DNA of 64,000 nt from Ciona savignyi (taxonomy: Eukaryota > Chordata > Ascidiacea > Phlebobranchia > Cionidae), in NCBI GenBank assembly GCA_000149265.1, contig CH003241.1:356580-420579 (forward strand). Direction: 5' to 3'. Position numbers and translations under genes: made by a program. Position 1 is the first letter of the stretch. The number at the start of each line of letters is the position of its first letter. Positions 35,186 to 48,700 of the stretch are shown piece after piece. A model generated the notes under the pieces. The model saw only the letters and a list, made by a program, of their open reading frames with translations, had not been told where the DNA came from and searched no databases.

Positions 35186-36727
35186 TTAAACTGTAAACAG
35201 GACCAGAGATAATGTAGATTTATTATCACAATGTGACAATAGAGTTGTTATGGCTATATAAATTTACAAGGAAGAGCAACTAATGTCAACAAACTACACC
35301 AGAGATGCTGCGATGAGTTTTATTAGAAACCAGCACAAACATAGAGTCTGAGGTTGGCTTAACCAACGCAAGGGAACATAGGAATAAAGAATATTTTCTT
35401 GTCCGTTTGCTTGCCGATTTTAACTGTAAAAAATATAAGATTAATAAGTCGGTCAACACACCTAATATTTAAAGAATTGGTAATAAAAGTGAGTGGCATT
35501 ATCATGCCCTTTTGGGCGTAAACTATTGGTATATTTATCGCTTATAAAATTGCAGTAATACTATTCCAGAATAAAAAATATAAAATAGTAATGTTATTTA
35601 AAAAAATGGTAATAGTAGTATATTTGTTAACGAATCCCGTGTGTATGGTATTTTTTGCTGGCATATGCCTGATTGATAGAGTATCAGCGGAAAGCCGAAA
35701 GGCCGCGCATTTAACCCAGCCGACAGTTTGTTTTAGAGCAAGTAACTTAACATACGGTACTTGGACCCGATGTTTGAATTCATAGCGTGGCAATGTCCAT
35801 ACCCTTTTCAACACATTGCAATCTCTTCGGTAAACCTACTGTAGACACAGCCATATTGTTATGCCGTGTTTTAACTTAGTTTGTAATGGTTGGTAACTAA
35901 TTTGCACATCGTTTAAATGCTATGTTTGTGCTTAATTATTATTTCCACCTATCGAAGCATCATTTCCTGTGCAAGGGACATTCATACATGTACGAAACAC
36001 GAAAACACAACTAACTACAATTTGCATGTACAATAAACGTAACGCAACATATAGATTATAGAAAATCACTACAATATTGGTTTACAAATTATTGCAATTT
36101 TGTAAATATGTTACATTTATATTGTTAAACAAGTTGATTAATATTTTGTGTAGTTACAGTTAAGTAAAAGTTACTTCGATTTAAAATAATTGTCTTCTTT
36201 CCCAAATAAGTTTCTGATATACTTTTGACAGCTTTATATGATTCCAACGAAAATTAACGATTTTCCGCTGTTTCTTGTTCCAAACCAGTGCCAAATAAAA
36301 ATTTAAACCGTTTTAATTATGTAGAAGTGAAATTCACAATTACATTTTTGCTGGGTAAAGTGACGATTAATTTGTGAAACATTTAGATAAGCTAAAGAGT
36401 GGCCTATCTAAAACATTTAGAAAACCTCAACTTTAGTAGCTACTTTAACTTTAAATGCAACTTTATATCTGAAGAGAATTTTGGTCTAGTTTAAATTACT
36501 CGTTAAAGCAGAGTCCTTGTTATGTAGTGTTGTTAATTTATAAAATACGTAAAAAGTAATAATGCGACCATATAACTAGCTTTTGTGCGTCTGTCTGTGA
36601 ATACTGCCGTGGTTATACAGACCACCATTCTATATAGTTTAGATTCGGGTCATCTACACGCCGATCACAAATATACTTTGATATTTGCAATAAAACTTAC
36701 ATGAAAACCGTAAGCCTTTCCGGCACT
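35186..36727. other. Intergenic stretch between convergent 3' ends
   Basis: AT-rich, with a decayed SINE-A-like segment at about 35690-35880. It includes the 3' flank of the lectin-mucin gene. No exon supported. Confidence 0.5.
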
Positions 36728-39700
36728 TCACGGCAACAGGCTACCACTCGTTACAGCTTCTGCATCCGCCTTCAATGACGCTACTTCCGTAATCTCTGTT
36801 TTACAAAGGGGAATTTAATCAAACTGGATTCCTTTTTTAACATGTGATTATTTTTCCTTATCCGAAATTAAAGAATATGCGGTAAAACTTGTAGGTGTTA
36901 AAAATCATTTGTTGAGCTTAAAACTAGGGTTATGTTTAATAATTTACCTGTGGGAAGATTTAATTTGTCTAGGGGCAGCTCTACCGGCACTTGTGCTTTT
37001 ATGTCTAAAACGACAATATAAAACATTATTCTTTTAAGTGTCATTTTGGCCCGTGAAATGGAGTACGTATTAACACGACCAATTCATATCTAGACAGAAT
37101 GCTGTAAGGCGAATGTACAAGGACGGAGCCGGCAATTCTCAGTGCGAAACTATAGCTACAGTAAAAAGTCCTATATATGAAAATAATACAACTTCGTAAA
37201 GAAAATCTGTCTGTGGTGAAACACGTTATCAATTCATGTAATAATATTAAATATAACGGACCACAAACCTAAGCAGGACTTATTAAAAACAAACGATATA
37301 AAGCTATGTAGAAGAATGTGCATTAACTAGAAATATGGTTGCCTTTTATAAAAACAACAGCACAGTTTCGAAAGAAAATCTCACATGAGTGTTTATCTGC
37401 GGCAATAATGATGTATTGCCATGTATAACTTATGATCATGTGTATAGGTTACAGATTTAACTGATGAAGAGTCTTTACCTTCCAAACTAGTTGGCAAAGT
37501 AAGCCCCATTGAACTGCTGCTAATCTTTGAGAACATGCTACCAGCTTTCTTCGAAAATGATGGAACTTTCGTAATTTCTGCTTAAAATGTGTATCGTTGT
37601 ATGTACCATTATGGTTGTCAATATCAAAGGATGGGAAAAGTAAACTTTCACACGAATATCAGAATCATCTTTTCACGGTTAATTTGGTGGTTTAGTGCAA
37701 CGCCTTTCAACCGAAAGGTTACAGGTTCTGAACTTGGCGATAGCTAGTCAGTTGTGTACTTGGGCAAGACACTTAACGAAAATTGCCTAAACCCAGCGGA
37801 TTAATGGGTTCTACCAAATGTAAAGGAACGTGTGTCTATATGCTGCCGATGGAAAACCGATTTGACAATCGCCATAAAATGGCCTTTGGCTAGCTGTAGA
37901 GGGAGAGAACCTTAAACTGATAAGTGCTGGATCCAACCAGTAGCTGCAAAGCATTCATCGGACTAAGCATAGTGGTGCAATAGCTTAACCAAATAATTAT
38001 AAAATTATCCAACATATTCATTATGATTTTTGAACAATGCTTGTTAATAGAATTATTTCTGGGACAAAAGAAAAACAAGACACATTACATGTTTTTTAAA
38101 TATAAAGAGCGTACATGCATATTTTAATAGTTTACCTGTAGAAACAGGTAGATCTCCTGGTACCTTTGATTTGATATCTATAACGACAATATAAAACATT
38201 ATTGCTTAAAACGGCATTGTGATATAGGGTGAGCGATTGTGTGATCGAACTTTAAAACGACCAACTCATACACACAGCATGCCAACTCTCGGTTCAAGTT
38301 GTAAAATGAGATAGGCCATATATGTGGGGAATGATATATATGAAAAACGTAAATTTCTTAAACGAGTGCATTTGTGCCAATATCCGGCCGGTTAATCTGG
38401 CGGTTAAGTGCGTCGCCTTTTAATCGAAAGGTTGCAGGTGCTAAACTGCTTGCTAGCTAGTCTGTTGTGTCCTCGGGCGCGAGGTGATCTGATGATTGCT
38501 CGTGTATTAACCCCCCCCCCCCTTGATTTCCCATTCATAGGGATAAACATGAATATCCTACCCATCTACTACCTACCTTATAATGACATATTGTCAAGCG
38601 TAATTTATGACCATTTGTATATACAAGCCTTTACCTTGTAAACTAGTTGGCAAAGTAAGCCCCATTGAACTGCTGCTTATCTTTGAGAACATGCTACCAG
38701 CTTTCTTCGAAAACGATGGAACTTTCGTAATTTCTGCATAAAATGTTTGTTGGGGTATAATGTCCTGTGATGGAGTAAAGCTTGCACGTGCCATTCGAAA
38801 GTCTTCAGATAAACTACTTATCTATTGTAACTTATATTAGGAAATCCAGTGTGGAAATGGCAATTGCCCGCCTGGTTTGAGGTTCAGAATCATGTGGAAC
38901 CGTTCGGCGTTGGGATTCAAACCAGCCGAGCGGCAGTTGACTCAAACCAATGATGTACCATACGAACAACCGTACGGTCATGTGGCTGAATGGTTAATGC
39001 GACCGATACATGAACGGACTGTTATAGTAGTGGGTTGAAAACTTGGCTCAGTACAAAAAGGGAGGAACAACCAGAAACGGTCGTGAACAACCAACACTGG
39101 TCAGGTGGCTGAATAGTTAACGCGACCGATTCATACACCAATTCTAAATATAAAAACGGACTGAGTGACGAGTCCATCATGGGATCGAAACTAAACCCGG
39201 TAAAAAATGGGTGGAACAACCATATATAAATTTATCGTACCAACTCTAGTTTAGAACGTCAGGTTGGTCAAGCGTTTTTCCATGGAGGTTTCGGTCATAC
39301 ACTTTACACACCACATCGTAATAGCTTCAGTAATCGATTAGCCACGAGATAACTCGAATGGACCTCTGTTATCGTATCCGCGGAGATAAGTATGATATCT
39401 ATACAGTGTTGCCTGTCTGAATGTTAGCAACAGGCACAATACTGTATACGCTAACATTTCAGACAGGCAAAACTGTTTACGCACAAATACTGTATGGCAG
39501 GCACAATACTGTATGGCAGGCACAATACTGTATATTTTTAATACAGAGAAAGATGTGTTACCAGAGTGCACATCAACCTTGGTAATATCTAATGCTTCGT
39601 CTTCCCCCACAGCACCTGAAAAAAAATAACGTTTTTATTATCACAGTTCAGTCAATATTTCGTCCTTAACTGCATAAAACATTATGGAAAAACAAATTAC

Positions 39701-42700
39701 TTTTTTTCCTTTTATGTTAGGCGATAAGGTATGTATGCAAGAAATCACTTATTATCTAATATAAAATGCTGTTTACCCGCGTTTTCAATGTTTTCAATAT
39801 CATTCAGGTTTAATTGTGCTTCCAGGTCTGCAAATATTATTCAATTTATTAATCGCTGTTGCTATTTTGAAATACTTTAGCATTTAATGCAGAATGTTTA
39901 CATGACCAGTTTTGTATTCAATATTTTATTAAGCCCTTGGAAAATAAATATTAAAAGGACTATTTATATTGTCAAACACACACAAAAATAAATTAGGCCA
40001 ATTAAGATATATAAGGTTAATAATCCTACAGGTAAAGGATTTGTGCAAATATTAAGCAGTAAATCCAGTTACAACAAGTTATAAACAAACCATACAAATT
40101 ACCTATATCTGGAAAAGCGGTGGACACGGCGCTAAACTTTCTTGTGATGTTACTCACAGATTTCCTTGCTTTTTGTACCGCCCCCAATTTTAACAGTTGA
40201 CCCTTCAGTGCTGATTTTGCTGTTTGATTAATTTAATAATTATTAATTTATTTATGTAAATCAAAACCACCGATGGATTAATTAACCAGAAAAATTTTTA
40301 CCATCAGGAAGGCCTTTGCCTGCTTTCATGTTGGCGGCTGCTGCAGCAGCACCAGCTAAAGCACCAACGGAACCAGCTGCACCAGCAACACCAGCAGCAG
40401 AAGTACTGGGTTTTTTCATTTTTGGCTTCGTGCCGTGTTGTTGGTCTCCATCTGAATCACCACTTTCTTCATCCCCACTTCCACCGTCTTCAAAATTGAG
40501 ACCAAATCTGGCGAAGACAGCGTTTCTCCTTGTGCGCATTTTCTGCATGGCTGTGAAGAAACAGCTCGTTTAAGATATCATAAATAGAGTAGTTTAGTTT
40601 ACTGGTTTTTCCGAATATTAAATAGCAGTAAGTGCAACTTACAACAAAAACAGGAAAAAAAGGCAAAGCGAACACTCGTGAAACACGATATTAATTCATG
40701 ATATAATATTAAATATAATGAACCACCAAACCTAAGCAAGACTTATTAAAAACAAACGATATAAAGCCATGAAGAAGAATAGGCATTAACTAGAAATATG
40801 GTTGTCTTTTATAAAAACAACAGCACAGTTTCGATTGTATGGCAGTGTAGTATGTTTGGTTAAAAGGATTTTAAACATTAGTAATGCATTAGACAAAAGC
40901 TAATTTGTTATATGGTTGCTTATAGCTTATATGTCATTATTGCTTATAATTAACACATAAATCATTAAACAGCCTTAACCTAAAAGTCAAAATAACCATT
41001 TGTAGTTCATTTAAATAATTTTAGATAAGCATTTAGATAAAGTGTATATTATTTATTTAACTTTTAACGTTTTAAAAAGCCACGCGTTTTTCGATTTTAA
41101 AAAGGCCGCGTTGAATCAAATATTTATCTAAAAACTCAGTGATTTAATCTTTAAACTCTTGTGGATTGGGTTTGATTACCGATTTTGGCTGCTTCAGTCT
41201 CTTTGAGCTGGGCCAATCTGTAAAGGAATTTTGTTTTTATTGTGATAAAAATCCTTTTTTTCATCACCATACCTTGTTTTTACTTGTTTTGTAAGACATT
41301 TGATCAGTCCGTTTAAAGCTACAACCATAACTGAGGCTGTAGCACCGCTAGCAAGCGCTGTTGCTGCCAAACTGGGCGCCGAAGCTGGTGCTGTTGATAT
41401 AATTGGAATTTATTTATAAGTGATGAGTCATGATTGGCAGTCAAATTCCAGAAACAAGAGCCGTTTGAGTATGCCACGATATCCAATTCCGCATTTTTCA
41501 ATGCAAGTCACATGCTATTTTGAATAAGCCAGCACTATATAATACTAATAATCTTTCCCTTGGTTAATATATCATGTTTATCCACAAAAATAAAGTCATA
41601 TTTATCCACGAAGTAAAACACGCAGGCGTGGTAACTTTACCAGTATTGCATGTGATATGTTGTACGGTCATATGGCCGAATAGGCAACGCGACACCTACA
41701 TATACCTATACAAAACCGTGATGGTTACAAGCCCTTCAAGATATCAAAACCTAACCCGATAAAAAACATATATGTTGCCAAAACATTGTATGATTGGTTT
41801 CACTATTACAATGTATTTGATATTAATTCCATTCTAAATGACTTATGGTGAACGAGATTCGTGGTTGTAATAGAGGAAGGCCAGGGATTGATTCAGGAAC
41901 CATTACTGCAATAACCTATTTCATTACAGTCCACCGCGTTTTAAACCCTCTCTACCTTGCTATAACGTTTTTACAAAAAAATGCACAAAACATATTTCTT
42001 GTTTTTTTTTTATTTCGCCCCAGACAAACAATCATTAAAATAGACATATATGTACCTTCGGTTGTTGTTGTCTGTGTTATAGTCTGGTTTGTCACCGGAA
42101 CAGTGCTTTCTGACGTCACCTTGGTGGTTTCAGCAGTTGAAGTTGTTGGTGGTATGCCGATAACCAGGTGCGTTGTACCTTTTTGGGAAAATATTATACT
42201 ATTATGGTTGATTTGCTACTGGTATAAGTGTTGTCATAAAATTGTAAGCCTATAGTTAGTAGCAAAGTCAAGTTGTTAGTTTAAATCATGCTGTGCAGCT
42301 CGATAACTCGGTGGTGAACACAGAAATTACTAACCAATGTATTATAACCGGTTAGTCTGGTGGTCAAGTACTCCGCCTTTCAATCGAAAGGTTGCAGGTT
42401 CAAAACTGGGCAAGGCACTTTACAGACATTGCCTAAAGCCAGCTAATTAATGGGTTTTACCAAATTAAAGGATTGTGTCTATCATATACAACACACTGCA
42501 ATAGCTTCAGTAACCTGAAGGTGGGCGCGAGGTGACTTGACGATTGCTGGTGTGTTAACCCCCTTGGTTTTGCCATTCACAGGGATAAACATGAATATCC
42601 TATCCTATCCTAATACCCACTGCACATGTCATCAGCTGAGATAAACGAGATTATCCTATATTTTAGCCCAAGTATATAATTCTCCTTACTCTGTGTCACG

Positions 42701-45700
42701 GTGGTGTCCTTAGCAGTGCTGCTGGCCGGTGAAGCCGTACTTGTTGGTTCACCTATAAGGGAACATACATTGTCATAATAAATTGTACAGTCGTGTGGCC
42801 GAATGATTAACGCCACCGATACATATACCGACTATTAAACAGTCCTGGTGACTCGTTAAAAAAAATATTATCATAATAAATATGCACAGTATCCTATTTA
42901 ACCTAGCAAAAATATGGCTTACTAGTCAATTCACCTATTAACCGGTATGTTAAGGAATTACCTGGTAAAGCACATATTAAAATGTTTAATGAATGGTTTC
43001 TTACTTGTTGACTGGGTAGGTAACACTGTAGTTAACTTCATAGTCGTAACACCAATTGATGTACTAGGCGCCGCAGTTGTTGGCAAACCTGCCAAACACC
43101 ATTGCATGATGTATTAACATATACATAGCAATTACCAATAGAACAAAGTTAAAAAATTGAAATCGGTGGCTTACTTGTTGCAGTAGTTTGCTCGGCTGTG
43201 GTATTGTTAACAGGTACAGTTGTCGATATACCTGCCAACATTCATGGTTTGTTATAAACGCGTATAACACAGGTCATGGTTGTAAATCATTGATGGTAAA
43301 AATACCGTATACTTACTTGTTGCAGTAGTTTGTTCAACAGTCGTGTTGCTTATGAATTGTACTGTTGTTGGTATACCTGTCAACCGTCATTATACGTTGG
43401 TTAATAAATATATAAAACTGTGCCAGTAATGTAAAGAAGACATTAAAAGTTTAAATATTGCATACTTCCATGTTGTATGACATATGCATACATAAACCGG
43501 CCCCAACTAATTTTATGATATATTTTGATTAACAAAAACCAACAATTTTTAACTATGCCTTGTATAAAAATTATTATTATTACATCAATCGTTGCGAACT
43601 TTGTTATGGACGCCAACATCATACATGATATTTGAAAATAGGATAGGATACANNNNNNNNNNNNNNNNNNNNNNNNNNNNNNNNNNNNNNNNNNNNNNNN
43701 NNNNNNNNNNNNNNNNNNNNNNNNNNNNNNNNNNNNNNNNNNNNNNNNNNNNNNNNNNNNNNNNNNNNNNNNNNNNNNNNNNNNNNNNNNNNNNNNNNNN
43801 NNNNNNNNNNNNNNNNNNNNNNNNNNNGAGGATAAATATTCATATTGGCGTGTACAGTACAACTATAAAAAAATACCCAACATCTCTAAAATATTAAACT
43901 TGATTGAAATATTTTGTTATCATCGCACATGGAAATCACATATACGGAAGCACGGAAAAGGTTAAACTTCTTAAAAAAAAATTGGATTAAATATTCCTTT
44001 CCTATCCTGAAATATTGCCGACAATGTCAAAAATGCTGAAGGGGGCTTCTTTTTTACATTATTGTCTTGTCGCCTTTTTTACAAACGGCGAACAAATATA
44101 CTACCTTTGTTTTCAACGCGTCACACAGAAAAAACGGACTAAAGCCATTTTATTGAAAAACCAATATATTAACACAATCTTACTCGTTGCAGTAGTTTGC
44201 TGGGCAGTTGTATTGCTTAAGGTTGGTACAATTGATGCAAGACCTAAAATCCACCAATGTATATGTGTTAATAAATGTATATATATATATATATATACGG
44301 CAAGCGTCAGTAATGTAAATTAAGGTATGATATGATTAAATAACGCATACTTACTTGTTGCAGTGGTTTGCTGGGCGGTTGTATTGCTTATTGATGTAGT
44401 AAGTACTGGTACACCTGACAATCGTTTTTGTTTTTTTACAATCGGTAAAAGTGTCCGGCTGTTTTTAAGCCACCCAAAGATTGTAGAATTGAAACCAGCC
44501 ACTGGCTTAACGAATGTGTCATTGAGCAAGGCAATTAGCGGACTTGGCCCACACAATAAAACAATTGGTTCTACTAAAAGTAAAGGAACGCCTCAACACC
44601 CTCGAGCATATAGAACACAGGCATAGTTCCGCCAACCCTTCTTTGGGCAAAGTTAATATGACGATTGCTGGTGTGATTATACTTTAAGCGTTTGTTATAC
44701 ATGAATATAAACATGAATACCCAATATGTTATAGTAATAACACTTGTTAAGATTGTAAATTATTAATAGAGATAATGTAGCTTACTTGTTGCAGTAGTTT
44801 GCTGGGAAGTGGTATTGCTAAAGGATGTCGCGGTTGCTGGTATACCTATTAAAAGCCATTAAGTGCGTGTTAATAAATAGATTTAGGAAGCACCAATAGT
44901 GCAAAGTTTAAATAACGTATACTCACTTGTTGCAGTAGTTTGCTGGACAGTGGTGTTGCTTAATGATGTCGTATTTGTTGGTATACCTGTCAATCATTTT
45001 GATATTTTCAAAATCAGTAAATGGTGCGGCGGTGTGCATGCAGCCAAAAGATTGTAAATTGGAAACCAGCCACTGACTTTAAGGTTGTGTCATTAAGCAA
45101 GGCAATTAGCTTAATTAAAGTGTTTAACTATAAATAAAATGACATTCTAGCACAGCGCTTCCCAACCTTTTTTGGTCACGGACTATATCCTTACCACCAA
45201 AAGTCTTTGCGGACTCAAAGTGCATCAATTTTCAATTAGCGTAAGTCAAAAGTGTAGCGTAACTGGACTATATGCATAAGGTACACTACAGAACACTACA
45301 AAACAAAATTACCTTGAGTTACAATATCTCGTTGATAAAAACATATCAATGCTGTTTATAACGATCAAAAACAAGTAAAAGTTTTGCAAATTGTTAATGT
45401 GCTTGCGGACTCATTTAAACCTTCCATGGACTCATTTGAGACCGCGGACTCGGGTTGGGAAACACTGTTCTAGCATATACAACACACTGGAATAGCTACG
45501 GTAACCTTGCTTTGGGCGCAAGGTAATATTACAATTTCCCGTGTGGTAACTTCATACGTTTTTTCCACTCACTAAAATAAATATGAATACTCGATATCCT
45601 TTTATGATAACATTTGTCAAGGTTTTAGGGTATTTAAAGAAATATAAGGTATGCATGCTAGTTCCAGTAGTTTGTTAGGCTGTTGTATTGCTTAATGATG

Positions 45701-48700
45701 CCATATTGCTGGTATATCTGTCAACTACCATTGTGCACGTGTTCACTAATCGATTTAGGAAGTGCCAATAGTGTAAAGTTTAAAAGTTTAAATACCGTAT
45801 ACTTACTTGTTGCAGTAGTTTGCTGGGCAGTGGTGTTGCTTAATGACGATGCAGTTGTTGGTATGCCTGTCAATATACATGTGTTAGTATAATAGCATAT
45901 AATACCAATACAGATTGTAAATCAGTGAAAGTAGAAATACCATAATACTTACTTGTTGCAGTAGTTTGCTGGGCTGTGGTATTGCTTAATGACGATGCAG
46001 TTGTTGGTATGCCTGTCAACATACAAGTGCTGTTATAATTGCATATAACACCCTTGACCTTGTAATTATTAAAGTTTAAATAACGTATACTTTACTTACT
46101 TGTTGCAGTAGTTTGCTGGGCAGTGGTATTGCTTAATGATGTCGCATTTGCTGGTATACCTGTCAATCATTTTGTTTCCGTTACAATCAGTAAAAGCGTC
46201 GGGCTGTCTCTGTCTTCAACAGCCCAAAGATGGTAGAATCGAAACCAGGCACTGACTTTAAGACTGTGTCATTGGACAAGGCAATTAGCTAAATTAAAGT
46301 GTTTAACTATAAAAAAAGGGGCCTTTAACATATACAACAAACTGAAATAGCTCTGGTAAACATCCTTTGGGCACAAGGTAATCTGAAAATCGCTGGTGTG
46401 GTAACTTTATGCGATTTTCTACTCACGGATATAAACATATTTACACATATCCTTTTGTACTTGACAAGATTGTAAATTATGGAAAGTTGAAATAAGGCAT
46501 ACTTACTAGTTGCAGTTGTTTGCTGGGCAGTGGTATTGCTAAATGATGTCTTATTTACAGGTATACCTGTCAATAGCCAATATGTGAGTGACATTAGGCG
46601 CCGGTAATTATGACCACAGATAATATAACCAGCCGCTTATTATGACCAATTTGGTACGGTCCGGAATTTCTCCATTTAAAATTCTTCGTGTAATATAACC
46701 AAATATCGGATAATATGACCAACATTTTTTCCATCTCTCTTGTTAAGCACAGTATTTTTCCCGCCACAAACTTATAACTTCGCCTTTTCAATATGCGTGT
46801 TTTATGCATGCATGCATGCCAAGTGTTCGCTCTGTAGGCTACCGGTCTTAATGGCGAAACAGTTACATCTCAATCTCTATGACATGTGGTATTGCTTAAT
46901 GATGTCGCATTTGCTGGTATACCTGTCAATCATTTTGTTTCCGTTACAATCAGTAAAAGCGTCGGGCTGTCTCTGTCTTCAACAGCCCAAAGATGGTAGA
47001 ATCGCAACCAGGCACTGACTTTAAGACTGTGTCATTGGACAAGGCATTTAAAGGACTCGCTCTGCCCTAATAAATCAAAAGAATGGATTCCAGTATAAAT
47101 GATGAACGTCTCAAGCACATACAATCACACCTAAATAGGTCCGGTAACCCCTCATTGGCCGCGGGGTATTCTGACGATTGCCGTGTGGTAATGGCATGCT
47201 TTTTCCATTCAGGGATATAAACATGAATACCTGATATCTATTTGTGATAACACTTGTCTAGATTGTAAATGATTAAAGTAGAAATAGCATATACTTACTT
47301 GTTGCAGTAGTTTGCTGGGCTGTAGTATTGTTAAACGGTACAGCTATTGGTATACCTGTCAATTGTCATTGTGTAAGTGTCAATAAATATATTTAGAAAG
47401 CACTTATAGTGTAAATTTTAAATAACATATACTTACTTGTTGCAGTAGTTTGCTGGGCAGTGGTATTGCTAAAAGATGTCGCAAGTACTGGTATTCCTGT
47501 CAAACAAATTGTTTTCTTCACAATTGGTAAGAGCGCCGGGCTGTATGCAAGGAGCCGAAAGTTTGTAGAATCGAAACCAGCTACTGACTTTACAACTGTC
47601 ATTGAGCAAGGCAATTGACAAACATAAAATGTTTTACTATCAATAAAAAAATACGCTTCTAGCATATACAACACACTGAAATAGCTCATGTAACCGTTCT
47701 TTGGGCGCAAGGTAATCTGAAGATCACCCGCGTGGTAACTTTATTCGTTTTCCCACTGACGGATATAAACATAATTACCCATATACTTTTGTAAAAACAC
47801 TGGACAAGATTGTAAATTATAGAAAGTTAAAATAACATATACTTAGATTACTTACTAGTTGCTGTAGTTTGCTGGGCAGTGGTATTGCTAAACAATGTCT
47901 CATTTACAGGTATACCTGTCAATGGCCATTGTGTGCGTGTTAATGAATATATTTAAGTGCCATAAGCATTTAAAGAACGTATACTTACTAGTAGCAGTAG
48001 TTTGCTGGGCTGTGGTATTGTTAAACGGTACAGTTGTTGGTATACCTGCCAACCAATATATGTTGCTATAATAACTCAAGTAAACATTGTAGAACAATAA
48101 ACATTTAATGAAAACTTAACTAATACTTACTTGTTGCAGTAGTTTGCTGGAAAGTTGTATTGCTTAAAGATGGTACAGTTGTTGGTATACCTGTCAACCA
48201 CCATTGTGTACATGTTAATAAATAGATTTAGCTAGGGCCAATAGTGTAAAGTTTAAAAGTTTAAATAACGCATACTTACTTGTTGCAGTAGTTTGCTGGG
48301 CAGTGGTATTGCTTAATGATGTCGCATTTGCTGGTATACCTGTCAATCATTTTGTTTTCTTTACCATTAGTAATACTGTCGGGCTGTGTGCAAGCAGCTG
48401 AAAGATTGTGGAATCGAAACCAGCTACGGGCTTTACGGCTGTGTCATTGGACAAGGCAATTTGGCGACGTCGCTCCTACCCAGTGAATTAATGTATCCTA
48501 TACTATAAATAAATAAATGTCTTGAGTATATAGAGCACTCTAAAATAGCTCTCATGTAGGTGCAAAGTAATGTGACGATTGCCCGTGTGGTAACTTCATG
48601 TGTTTTCTTATTCAAGGGTAAAAATGTCAATTCCCGTTATCTATTTGTAATGAGACTTGTCTGGGTTGTAAAGTTTAAAAGTTTAAATAATGCATACTTA

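Larger units (their letters stand above)
36948..38733 (-). repeat. Duplicated exon pair in the cytoplasmic tail
   Basis: Exons 38733-38635 and 37577-37479 (99 nt each) are almost identical, both giving ITKVPSFSKKAGSMFSKISS. Their partners 38177-38136 and 37004-36948 both start DIK and end PVST or NLPT. So a two-exon unit was copied, with intron sequence (AATATAAAACATTATT) alongside. Confidence 0.85.

Noticed and set aside
41845-42255. 136-codon plus-strand frame
   Set aside because: Antisense to the Thr-rich exon 42056-42178 of the lectin-mucin gene; hydrophobic look comes from the reverse of Thr/Asn codons and AT-rich intron.
43443-43897. Open frames running through the N block
   Set aside because: Artefacts of unresolved bases in a SINE.
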